This document shows, one piece after another, positions 1-5,693 of a stretch of 6,640 nt of DNA (positions are counted from its first letter, which is position 1; every line of letters starts with the position of its first letter). A model generated the notes under the pieces. It saw only the letters and a list, made by a program, of their open reading frames with translations. It was not told where the DNA came from and searched no databases. Both the position numbers and the translations under genes were made by a program. This stretch comes from an uncultured Acidimicrobiaceae bacterium (GTDB lineage: Bacteria; Actinomycetota; Acidimicrobiia; Acidimicrobiales; Ilumatobacteraceae): assembly GCA_903919215.1 (NCBI GenBank), contig CAIXHI010000257.1:1-6640 (forward strand). The letters run 5' to 3'.

Positions 1-549
1 AGCGACTGCCACGCGATGTCGGTCGGTGCCGAGTGCAGAGGTGAAGATGAACACGACGGCGGTCGGCACGATGCTCTCGGTGCGGCCCATCGCCCGCAGC
101 GCGAATGTGTCGGACATGGCTGCGGCCGCCGCCAAGGCCGCCGCAGCTGCCACCGACCAGTTGCCGACGCTGGGTACCGGCGCTACCGCCGTCGGGAACT
201 GACTGATCACGAGCCGCAGGTCGATACGCATCAGTTCGAACGTTCGGCTGCCGGGAAGGAATTGAGCCGCCGAGTCGCGGTAATAGACAATCGTCAGCAA
301 CTCGAGGATCGCGAACAACAAGATCGGCAGCGCGACGAAGATCGGCGCGCGCAGGTAACGCAGTAGCGCCGCCACCACATGGGTCCCGACGGCGACGACG
401 AGCATGGGCCGCAGGTACTGCCAATCGGGGAACACGCGACACAGGCCGATGGCGGTCGCTGCGGTGAGCAGCGTGAGGCACAGGGTCGGCACCAACTGTG
501 TCGTCGCCAGGCGTCCTGGCCGCTGATCGACGGTGGTCGCCTGACTCAC
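1..549 (-). CDS. N-terminal part of a multi-pass membrane protein, probably TgpA/DUF3488 transglutaminase (truncated by window edge)
   Basis: I read 183 codons without a stop from a GTG at 549 leftwards to base 1, so the gene continues outside the window. About five hydrophobic segments are visible (near residues 17-37, 46-63, 68-90, 131-150 and 158-174), with short Arg/Asp-containing loops between them. The GTG overlaps the stop of the upstream DUF58 gene by four bases (GTGA), and a strong GGGAGG Shine-Dalgarno lies 8 bases before it, so this start is well supported. In MoxR-DUF58 operons the third gene is commonly a TgpA-type protein: an N-terminal membrane block followed by a transglutaminase-like domain. 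The membrane block fits. The catalytic Cys/His/Asp domain would lie outside the window, so the assignment rests on topology and context. It could be another membrane protein of the same operon type. Confidence 0.75.
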   Translation of the reverse strand, partial: MSQATTVDQRPGRLATTQLVPTLCLTLLTAATAIGLCRVFPDWQYLRPMLVVAVGTHVVAALLRYLRAPIFVALPILLFAILELLTIVYYRDSAAQFLPGSRTFELMRIDLRLVISQFPTAVAPVPSVGNWSVAAAAALAAAAAMSDTFALRAMGRTESIVPTAVVFIFTSALGTDRHRVAVA

Positions 550-1685
550 GTCGCGGACCTCCCGAGCACCAGTTCGTTCCACCCGTCGGCGAAGGCGAGC
601 AGCGAGGTGCAGTCCAACTGGAAGCCCTTGCCGTGCTGCGGTGCACGCGACGTGGTGACCATGATCAGTGCTTCATCAGGGCCGATCCGGCTCGTTGCGG
701 CGGCGGCGGCACGGCTGGCGGAATGTCCGGTGACGACGACGACGAGACCGATCCCGTCGGCGTGTCCGTGTCCGCCGGCAGTGTGATCGACGGTGTCTCC
801 GCCGGCCTGAACCGTCGCCAGCCAGCGCAGCGACTGCGGTGCCACGTCGGGGCCGCGCAGGTCGATGCCCGGGGCAACCAAGCGGGTGGTGACACCCGCC
901 GCCGCTGCCGCAGCGACGGCGCTGGCAGCTGCGCTGACGGCCCGCTCGAACGCGTCGGCATCGTCGTACGCATCGACGGCGGCATCGAGTACGACGGTGC
1001 AGTGACGGATACCCTCCTGCGCGGTCTCGCGCACGATCAGCGTGCCGACCCGGGCGGTGGTCTTCCAGTTGATGCGGCGCAGATCGTCGCCCGGCGAGTA
1101 CTCGCGCTGCGAGTGGAACTCGCTGCCGGTCTGCCCGTACGCCTTCATCCGCAGGTACTCGCCGAGTCGTCCGGCGCTGCCCACCGCCGGGAACCTGAGC
1201 GGCACCCGTTCGGGCACCACCATCACCTCATCGGCGCCGGCCATCCAACGCGAGCGCATCGCCAGGCCCAGCGGGTCGGTGCGTTCGGCACGCAACGGAC
1301 CCGTCTGCAAGACGCCGCGGTGGGTGGTGGGCACCCGGTATGCAGCGGTGCACGACTCACCGGAGGCGAGCGGCGCCAACTGCATGGGCGCTCCGCCTCG
1401 ATCACCGACCGGTTCCCACAGCTTCAACCGTGGTGAGTGGAACCCAGCGCGGTTGGTGACCTGAAGGTCGACGCGAGCGAGTTCGCCGACGGACACCGTG
1501 GCGGGCCGCAGAATGCGACGCACCCCCAGACGGGGGAGCGGCCGGTTGACGATGACGATCGCCGACAACAACGCACCCGCCAGCGCAACGCCGATCACGA
1601 ACAGCTCGATCAACCCGAAGACGCGCCCGGTAATGACTGCGACAGCCGCCGCTGCGAGCATCGCCCAGCCCTGTCGTGTGGGCAT
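546..1685 (-). CDS. DUF58 domain-containing membrane-anchored protein
   Basis: A 379-residue protein. Residues about 8-46 form two closely spaced hydrophobic segments (a membrane hairpin). A beta-rich region follows, then the DUF58 signature at about 189-212: EFHSQREYSPGDDLRRINWK and the residues after it, with the conserved PGD-D-RRI-W core. Residues 229-345 resemble a von Willebrand A-like fold, with the hydrophobic strand TVVLD followed by an Ala-rich helix. The ATG at 1685 shares its A with the moxR stop (TGATG), showing translational coupling. The reading frame is open further upstream inside moxR, but that part is Arg-rich, antagonistic to the moxR frame and lacks family similarity, so I start at 1685. 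DUF58 proteins occur beside MoxR ATPases and are thought to be their partners; the exact activity is unknown. Usual family length is similar, so the gene looks intact. Confidence 0.9.
   Translation of the reverse strand: MPTRQGWAMLAAAAVAVITGRVFGLIELFVIGVALAGALLSAIVIVNRPLPRLGVRRILRPATVSVGELARVDLQVTNRAGFHSPRLKLWEPVGDRGGAPMQLAPLASGESCTAAYRVPTTHRGVLQTGPLRAERTDPLGLAMRSRWMAGADEVMVVPERVPLRFPAVGSAGRLGEYLRMKAYGQTGSEFHSQREYSPGDDLRRINWKTTARVGTLIVRETAQEGIRHCTVVLDAAVDAYDDADAFERAVSAAASAVAAAAAAGVTTRLVAPGIDLRGPDVAPQSLRWLATVQAGGDTVDHTAGGHGHADGIGLVVVVTGHSASRAAAAATSRIGPDEALIMVTTSRAPQHGKGFQLDCTSLLAFADGWNELVLGRSAT
558..563 (-). promoter_or_regulatory. Shine-Dalgarno for the membrane/transglutaminase gene
   Basis: On the minus strand the sequence is GGGAGG, followed by 8 bases and then the GTG start at 549. 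It lies inside the end of the DUF58 coding region and decides the GTG start, because translation can re-initiate at the GTGA overlap. Confidence 0.7.
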
Positions 1686-2653
1686 CAACGACCTGCCGGG
1701 ACGGGCACCGCCGCGAGAATCTCGTGGATCGCACTCTCGGCGGTGAGCCCGCGCGCGGCAGCATCGGGTCGCAGCATGACGCGGTGCGCGAGCACCGGGA
1801 TTGCCACCGCTTTCACATCGTCGGGAATCGCGTAGTCGCGCCCATTGGCAGCCGCGTGAGATCGGCCGGCGCGGGCCAACTGCAGCGTGGCGCGAGGTGA
1901 GAGGCCGAGCAGCAGCCCGGGGTGGGCACGGCTGGATTCGGCCAGGTCGACCATGTAGCTCTTCAATGCCGACGCGAGATGAACGACGCGAACGGCCTGG
2001 CACATCCCCAGGATCTCGGCGGTGGTGACCACCGGCCGCAGGGCGTGCAGTGAATCGGCGGCGCCATTGCTGTCGAGGATGGCCATTTCAGCCTGGCGGC
2101 CCGGGTACCCCAGCGAGAGACGCATCAGGAAGCGGTCCAGTTGGCTCTCGGGCAGCCGGTAGGTGCCTTCCTGCTCGACCGGGTTCTGGGTGGCGGCCAC
2201 CATGAACGGGCTGGGGAGACGGTGGCTGACTCCGTCTGCGCTGACCTGCCGCTCTTCCATCGCCTCCAGCAACGCCGACTGAGTTTTCGGCGACGCACGG
2301 TTGATCTCGTCGGCCAACACGATGTTGGCGAACAGTGGCCCCTGCTGGAAGACGAACGTCTCGGTCGCGCGCTGGAACACACTGACACCAACGAGGTCGG
2401 ACGGCAGCAGATCGGGTGTGAACTGGACGCGCTTCCACGTGCAGTCGATCGAGGCTGCCAACGCCTTGGCCAAGCTGGTCTTCCCAACGCCCGGTACGTC
2501 CTCGATCAGCAGGTGCCCCTCGGCCAGCAGACAGATGACGGCGAGGTCGATCGCCTCGCGCTTTCCGTGCACCACCGAGGCGATATTGCCGGTGATTGCG
2601 TCGAAGAGTTGCGCGAACGTCGGGGCGGGCGGGGCAGGGGGGGCAGCCATCAC
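1685..2653 (-). CDS. moxR: MoxR-family AAA+ ATPase
   Basis: A 322-residue AAA+ ATPase counted from GTG at 2653. Walker A is VPGVGKT at about 53-59 (Lys58), Walker B is IVLADE at 111-116 (Asp115, Glu116) and continues into the MoxR-typical NRASPKTQSALLEAMEE. Sensor 1 lies in ATQNP (Asn157), an Arg in ESQLDRF (Arg174) is the likely arginine finger, and SPRA (Arg254) is sensor 2 in the C-terminal lid. All core residues are present, so it should be an active ATPase. MoxR proteins act as chaperone-like remodellers for metal or cofactor insertion or for membrane-associated complexes, usually with the DUF58 and membrane genes that follow here. Starts at 2686 (GTG) and 2683 (ATG) are in frame, but a TACCCT box 7 bases before GTG 2653 indicates a leaderless message starting there. 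ATG 2650 is one codon further in. Confidence 0.93.
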   Translation of the reverse strand: MMAAPPAPPAPTFAQLFDAITGNIASVVHGKREAIDLAVICLLAEGHLLIEDVPGVGKTSLAKALAASIDCTWKRVQFTPDLLPSDLVGVSVFQRATETFVFQQGPLFANIVLADEINRASPKTQSALLEAMEERQVSADGVSHRLPSPFMVAATQNPVEQEGTYRLPESQLDRFLMRLSLGYPGRQAEMAILDSNGAADSLHALRPVVTTAEILGMCQAVRVVHLASALKSYMVDLAESSRAHPGLLLGLSPRATLQLARAGRSHAAANGRDYAIPDDVKAVAIPVLAHRVMLRPDAAARGLTAESAIHEILAAVPVPAGR

Positions 2654-2660
2654 GGGGTGA

Positions 2661-2666
2661 AGGGTA
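2661..2666 (-). promoter_or_regulatory. -10 box of probable leaderless moxR promoter
   Basis: The minus strand reads TACCCT, then 7 bases (TCACCCC), then GTG ATG at 2653-2648. A TANNNT hexamer 7 bases before a start codon is the usual geometry of leaderless actinobacterial promoters. No Shine-Dalgarno is visible before the start. No clear -35 consensus is seen. It would drive the moxR-DUF58-membrane protein operon. Confidence 0.55.
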
Positions 2667-2708
2667 GACCGGCAGGCGTCCATCACGGTGCGCGTGTCAT
2701 TCGCCCGC

Positions 2709-2714
2709 TACCGT
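2709..2714 (+). promoter_or_regulatory. -10 box of probable leaderless promoter for the ROK gene
   Basis: TACCGT followed by 7 bases (CGGGTAC) and the ATG at 2722. There is no Shine-Dalgarno upstream. It lies 42 bases from the oppositely oriented moxR -10 box, so the -35 regions of the two promoters must overlap. The same 9-mer TACCGTCGG recurs in the acyl-CoA dehydrogenase promoter. Confidence 0.55.
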
Positions 2715-2721
2715 CGGGTAC

Positions 2722-3567
2722 ATGACCGCCTGCTATCTCGCCATCGATGTCGGTGGTGCGAAGTTGGCTGCAGCCATCGTCAGCGAACATGGTGAAGTGC
2801 TGGTGCGCGACCGCGTCGCCACCCCGCCGCGCGAGGTGTGGCCGGCACTTGCTCGATTGGCGAAACGCGTGCTTGCTGCAGCGCCCAGCACCCCGGTGGG
2901 GTGCGGCGTCGGCTGTGGTGGCCCGATGAATCCGGCCGAGCGCACGGTGTCGCCGCTGTACATCCCGTCGATGCTGGCGTTCCCGCTGGCAGCCGAGATG
3001 GAAGCGCTCACCGGCCTTCCGACGGTGGTCGACAACACCGCCAAGACAGTCGCGATGGGCGAGGCGTGGTGCGGTGCAGCTGTGGGGTTCAGCGATTTCG
3101 TCTCGGTCTCGATGGGTGCCGGTGTCGGGGGCGCCATCGTCAGCGGCGGCCGCCTGCTGGAAGGTCGCCTCGGCAACGCCGGCCACATCGGCCACATCGT
3201 GGTCGAGCCCGACGGCCGTCCATGTGCGTGCGGTGGCAAGGGTTGTCTCGAGGCGTACTGCAGCGGTCGGGCGATCGAGGAAGAGACGGGTCGGCCTCCC
3301 CAGCGGGCACCCCAGGCCATCGTCGAACGCACCGGCATCTTCGTCGGTCGCGCGCTCGCATCGTTGGGTGCCGTGTGCGACCTGCGCACCGCGATCATCG
3401 GCGGGTCGGTCGCTCTCGGGTTCGGCGAACCGTTCTTCGCTGCGGTGCAGACCGAACTCGACCACCGCGCCCGGTTGACGTTCACACAAGGGTTCAAGGT
3501 GCTGCCCGCCGGTCTCGGGCAGTTGGCCCCGCTGGTGGGCGCTGCGGCCCTCGCTCGCGGCATCTGA
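2722..3567 (+). CDS. ROK-family sugar kinase-like protein lacking the catalytic Asp
   Basis: A 281-residue ASKHA-fold protein. The phosphate-1 loop is DVGGAK at 9-14 (usual form DxGGTK), and the phosphate-2 segment SMGAGVGGAIV is near 130-140. The ROK zinc site is well kept: GHIGH (154-158), then CACGGKGC at 168-175 and LEAY, giving His158 and Cys168/170/175 as likely ligands. ROK proteins include glucokinases, other sugar kinases and sugar-responsive repressors; there is no N-terminal DNA-binding domain here, so it belongs to the kinase branch. Odd points: the family motif NDAN/NDAK, whose Asp is the catalytic base, reads NTAK (Asn105-Thr106-Ala107-Lys108). The segment after the zinc site is also shorter than in typical members of about 300-320 residues. 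It may be inactive, regulatory or use another base. Substrate cannot be told from sequence. Start ATG 2722 follows directly on a leaderless promoter. Confidence 0.88.
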   Translation: MTACYLAIDVGGAKLAAAIVSEHGEVLVRDRVATPPREVWPALARLAKRVLAAAPSTPVGCGVGCGGPMNPAERTVSPLYIPSMLAFPLAAEMEALTGLPTVVDNTAKTVAMGEAWCGAAVGFSDFVSVSMGAGVGGAIVSGGRLLEGRLGNAGHIGHIVVEPDGRPCACGGKGCLEAYCSGRAIEEETGRPPQRAPQAIVERTGIFVGRALASLGAVCDLRTAIIGGSVALGFGEPFFAAVQTELDHRARLTFTQGFKVLPAGLGQLAPLVGAAALARGI

Positions 3568-3608
3568 CGTCGCTCGCACGGTGTAGCTCTGTTGCCGAGC
3601 TGATAGCT

Positions 3609-3627
3609 ACCGAGCGGTACCGTCGGT
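3609..3627 (+). promoter_or_regulatory. Imperfect inverted repeat covering the -10 of the acyl-CoA dehydrogenase promoter (possible operator)
   Basis: The sequence ACCGAGCGGTACCGTCGGT is an inverted repeat with one unpaired base. Its centre is the perfect 8-base palindrome CGGTACCG at 3615-3622. It contains the TACCGT -10 box, so a bound repressor would block initiation. Whether any regulator uses it is inference. Confidence 0.3.
3618..3623 (+). promoter_or_regulatory. -10 box of probable leaderless promoter for the acyl-CoA dehydrogenase operon
   Basis: TACCGT followed by 6 bases (CGGTGC) and the ATG at 3630. No Shine-Dalgarno is visible. A TTGCCG at 3592-3597 could be a -35, but its 20-base spacing is long. 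The 62-base gap after the ROK gene plus this box suggests that the dehydrogenase starts its own transcript. Confidence 0.5.
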
Positions 3628-3629
3628 GC

Positions 3630-4844
3630 ATGCGTCCGATGTACACCGCCGAAGCCCAGGCCTACCGTGCAACTGTCCAGGCGTTCCTCGTGGAGAAGTT
3701 GCCCGCCGGTTGGGGCGGTATCGGTCAGTTGGAAGGGCAACAACTCACTGACTTCGTCACGGAGTGGCGCAAGGTGCTGCACACCGCTGGCTACCTGGCC
3801 CCGGGTTGGCCCGTCGAATACGGCGGTGCCGGTCTGTCTGCCCTCGAACAGGTGATCATCGGCGAGGAGTTTGCCAAGGCCGGTGTGCCCACAGGTGGCA
3901 CGAACGACAACTTCGGGATCGAGATGCTGGGCAACACACTCCTGCAGTGGGGCACGGAGGAACAGAAGCGCCATTACCTGCCGCGTGTCCTCTCGGGCGA
4001 GGACACCTGGTGCCAGGGGTATAGCGAGCCGAATGCTGGCAGCGACCTGGCCAATCTCGGTCTCAAGGCGCAACTCGACGGCGATCAATGGATCCTCAAC
4101 GGCCAGAAGATCTGGACGTCGGCAGGGCATCTCGCCGACCACATCTTCACGTTGGTCCGCACCGACTCCGATGCGCCGCGCCACAAGGGCATCTCGTTCA
4201 TGCTCGTCGACATGCGTCAGCCCGGTATCGAGGTGCGCCCGATTCGGATGATCTCCGGTGAGAGCGAGTTCAACGAGGTCTTCTACACCGACGCCACTGC
4301 ACCCAAGGGCGACGTCGTCGGCGGGGTGAACAACGGCTGGGCCGTGGCGATGACGCTGCTGGGCTACGAGCGCGGCGAAGCTGCCGCCACCGGCCCGATC
4401 CGGTATCAAGCCGAGATGGACCGCCTGCTGATCCTGGCCAAGGAGCGCGGCGTCGCCGACGACCCGCGTCTCCGGCAGCGGCTGGCTGCCTGCTACGGCA
4501 AGGTGCAGATCATGCGCTGGAACGGGCTGCGGGTATTGACCCAGTTCCTGCACGGTCATCACCCCGGTCCAGACGGAGCCATCAGCAAGCTGTACTGGAG
4601 CGAGTTCCACAAGGAAGTGACCGAACTGGCAGTCGACATTCTCGGGGCCGAGGCGATGACTCCTGTCGGCCGCAAGCCGTCCACCGCGTTCCAATGTGAC
4701 GACGCAGGTGCCCCGAACAGCAGTTGGAGCTGGGTCGGGACGTTCTTCAACGCCAGAGCGGGAACCATTTATTCGGGCTCCAGCCAGATCCAACGCAATA
4801 TCATCGGTGAGATGGTCCTCGGATTGCCTAAAGAGCCGAAGTGA
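3630..4844 (+). CDS. Acyl-CoA dehydrogenase (FadE-type flavoprotein)
   Basis: A 404-residue, full-length acyl-CoA dehydrogenase that would oxidise an acyl-CoA to the 2-enoyl-CoA using FAD. Domain order is normal: an N-terminal helical domain (about 1-125), a middle beta domain with the signature CQGYSEPNAGSDLANL (128-143) and NGQKIWTSAG (157-166), and a C-terminal helical domain ending in GTIYSGSSQIQRNIIGE and LGLP. The usual MCAD-type catalytic Glu (in IYEGT) is Ser382 here. Glu247, in LGYERGE, sits where isovaleryl- and long-chain acyl-CoA dehydrogenases carry their catalytic Glu, so this is the likely base. The frame stays open back to 2838 through the ROK gene, but that part is an out-of-frame shadow. 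The ATG at 3630 follows a leaderless promoter and starts the family-like sequence. Substrate is unknown. No second dehydrogenase lies beside it, so a heteromeric partner is not evident. Confidence 0.95.
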   Translation: MRPMYTAEAQAYRATVQAFLVEKLPAGWGGIGQLEGQQLTDFVTEWRKVLHTAGYLAPGWPVEYGGAGLSALEQVIIGEEFAKAGVPTGGTNDNFGIEMLGNTLLQWGTEEQKRHYLPRVLSGEDTWCQGYSEPNAGSDLANLGLKAQLDGDQWILNGQKIWTSAGHLADHIFTLVRTDSDAPRHKGISFMLVDMRQPGIEVRPIRMISGESEFNEVFYTDATAPKGDVVGGVNNGWAVAMTLLGYERGEAAATGPIRYQAEMDRLLILAKERGVADDPRLRQRLAACYGKVQIMRWNGLRVLTQFLHGHHPGPDGAISKLYWSEFHKEVTELAVDILGAEAMTPVGRKPSTAFQCDDAGAPNSSWSWVGTFFNARAGTIYSGSSQIQRNIIGEMVLGLPKEPK

Positions 4845-5095
4845 GCGTCGGTACCTTGTTGCGCATCGCGGCTGCAGTGCTGCGGCAGCCGCGGTTGTGG
4901 CTCACCGCGCTGCGCCAGTGGCGGCGCACCACACCGTCCGACTGGTGGAAGCATCGGCCGTTCGTCCCGGTGCCGAGCGCTGCCTACCTGAGGTTCCGCC
5001 TGGTCACGCAGTACGGCGATGCGAACGCCCGCGTCGAGCCTGCAGATGTGCTGAACTACCTCGCATGGTGCCGGCACCACGACCAGGCGGCCTGA
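4841..5095 (+). CDS. Small conserved-looking protein of unknown function, translationally coupled to the acyl-CoA dehydrogenase
   Basis: An 84-residue protein whose GTG start overlaps the dehydrogenase stop by four bases (GTGA); only a weak purine stretch (AAAGAG) precedes it. Residues 6-30 form a basic amphipathic or weakly hydrophobic helix rich in Leu, Arg and Trp. A Trp pair follows (35-36), then a Pro/aromatic segment PFVPVPSAAYLRFRLVTQYG (40-59) and an acidic-to-helical tail with PADVLNYLAWC (67-77). The composition (Trp, Tyr, Phe, high G/C third positions) is that of a real protein and not a shadow frame. I recall similar short uncharacterised proteins in other actinobacteria but cannot verify this. 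No catalytic motif, signal peptide or Cys pair is present. It might associate with the membrane or with its neighbour, but no function can be assigned. Confidence 0.75.
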   Translation: MSVGTLLRIAAAVLRQPRLWLTALRQWRRTTPSDWWKHRPFVPVPSAAYLRFRLVTQYGDANARVEPADVLNYLAWCRHHDQAA

Positions 5096-5166
5096 TGCCC
5101 GATCCGTTGCGGATACGGCAGTCTGCTGCGGATACCCACTTCACCCGCGCGCGAGTCGGTCGGTAG
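5095..5166 (+). CDS. Possible 23-codon ORF between the 84-residue protein and HNH
   Basis: An ATG at 5095 shares its A with the stop of the upstream gene (TGATG), and the frame runs for 23 codons to a TAG at 5164-5166, eleven bases before the HNH start. The peptide begins MPDPLRIRQSAAD and ends in Arg/Gly. It spans almost the whole gap and its stop touches the HNH Shine-Dalgarno, so ribosomes leaving it could load HNH. Against it: short, moderate third-position GC and a rare ATA codon. It may be only a coupling leader or chance. Confidence 0.25.
   Translation: MPDPLRIRQSAADTHFTRARVGR
5108..5135 (+). repeat. Short direct repeat TGCGGATAC, two copies 19 bases apart
   Basis: TGCGGATAC occurs at 5108-5116 and 5127-5135. 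The 19-base period is close to two helix turns, so a protein could bind both copies on one face. It lies upstream of the HNH start inside the possible 23-codon ORF. Only two copies are present and chance is possible. Confidence 0.3.
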
Positions 5167-5170
5167 GGGG
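5165..5170 (+). promoter_or_regulatory. Shine-Dalgarno for the HNH gene
   Basis: AGGGGG followed by 7 bases and the ATG at 5178. Unlike the leaderless gene starts in this window, HNH has a ribosome-binding site, which suits an operon-internal gene. It overlaps the TAG of the possible 23-codon ORF. Confidence 0.6.
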
Positions 5171-5177
5171 TCGCGGC

Positions 5178-5675
5178 ATGCGGAGCGCCTTGGTGTTGAA
5201 CGCCACCTACGAGCCGCTCTCCGTGGTGCCCGCACGCCGGGCCGCATGTCTGGTCATCGCCGACAAGGCCGATCTCATCGCCGACGACGGCCATGTGCTG
5301 CACTCTGCCCGTCTGTGCCTGCCCAGCCCGTCGGTCATCCGCCTTCGCTACGTCGTCAAGGTGCCGTATTCACGCCGCACCGCCATGTCGCGTCGGGCGT
5401 TGTTCGCCCGCGACGACTATTGCTGCCAGTACTGCGGCGGTTTCGCCGACTCGCTCGATCATGTGGTGCCCAGGTCGCGGGGTGGGCAGCACACATGGGA
5501 GAACCTGGCGGCGGCGTGCCGCCCGTGCAACCTGCGCAAGCGCGATCGCACACCGACCGAGGCGGGGATGAACCTGGCTCGGCCGCCGCGGGCGCCGCGA
5601 GAGCAGGCGTGGATCACGGTTGCGGTGAACCCGGTGCCCGACCAATGGAAGCCGTTCCTGGCACGCGCCAGTTAG
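5178..5675 (+). CDS. HNH endonuclease-family protein
   Basis: A 165-residue protein with a zinc-stabilised HNH (beta-beta-alpha metal) fold in its C-terminal half. Cys83-x-x-Cys86 and Cys114-x-x-Cys117 are the likely structural zinc ligands. LDHVVPRSRGG (93-103) carries Asp94 and the catalytic His95; HTWENL supplies Asn109 and CNLRK supplies Asn118. The N-terminal 70 residues (LVLNATYEPLSVV onward) are typical of a widespread actinobacterial HNH group found as a single chromosomal gene. HNH domains bind a divalent metal and cut DNA, but the role of this group is not established to my knowledge. No methylase, toxin or helicase gene is next to it, so I do not call it restriction or defence. All key residues appear intact. 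The start has a good Shine-Dalgarno; the gene probably shares the upstream dehydrogenase transcript. Confidence 0.92.
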   Translation: MRSALVLNATYEPLSVVPARRAACLVIADKADLIADDGHVLHSARLCLPSPSVIRLRYVVKVPYSRRTAMSRRALFARDDYCCQYCGGFADSLDHVVPRSRGGQHTWENLAAACRPCNLRKRDRTPTEAGMNLARPPRAPREQAWITVAVNPVPDQWKPFLARAS

Positions 5676-5680
5676 CCGCC

Positions 5681-5686
5681 TACGCT
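5681..5686 (+). promoter_or_regulatory. -10 box of probable leaderless promoter for the lipoate-ligase-like gene
   Basis: TACGCT followed by 7 bases (CAGGGTC) and the ATG at 5694. The box lies in the 18-base gap after the HNH stop; its -35 region would lie inside HNH. AGGG within the spacer is only 3-4 bases from the ATG, too close for a good ribosome-binding site, which favours the leaderless reading. Confidence 0.5.
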
Positions 5687-5693
5687 CAGGGTC

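Noticed and set aside
121..180. Alternating GCC/GCG-rich stretch as a possible simple repeat
   Set aside because: On the minus strand it encodes an Ala-rich membrane helix of the partial membrane protein, which explains the base pattern.
498..1436. A 312-codon plus-strand frame opposite the DUF58 gene
   Set aside because: Arg/Gly/His-rich shadow with no motif, while the minus strand encodes the complete DUF58 signature.
1686..2003. Upstream extension of the DUF58 gene inside moxR
   Set aside because: The extension is Arg-rich and out of frame with the well-conserved moxR lid domain. The ATG at 1685 gives a normal-length protein and a TGATG coupling.
2654..2686. moxR starts at GTG 2686 or ATG 2683
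   Set aside because: They lie upstream of the TACCCT box, lack a Shine-Dalgarno and add residues not needed by the family; GTG 2653 fits the leaderless geometry.
2838..3629. Upstream extension of the acyl-CoA dehydrogenase frame through the ROK gene
   Set aside because: The added residues do not resemble an acyl-CoA dehydrogenase and overlap the whole ROK gene. ATG 3630 starts family-like sequence and follows a promoter box.
2733..4793. A 686-codon open frame on the minus strand opposite ROK and the acyl-CoA dehydrogenase
   Set aside because: Both plus-strand genes have clear family motifs throughout. Long antisense frames are expected in GC-rich coding DNA, and this one is low-complexity, His/Arg/Pro-rich and has no recognisable domain.
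5178..5675. HNH gene as part of a restriction or anti-phage system
   Set aside because: No methyltransferase, helicase, toxin-antitoxin or other defence gene is adjacent, and the neighbours are metabolic.
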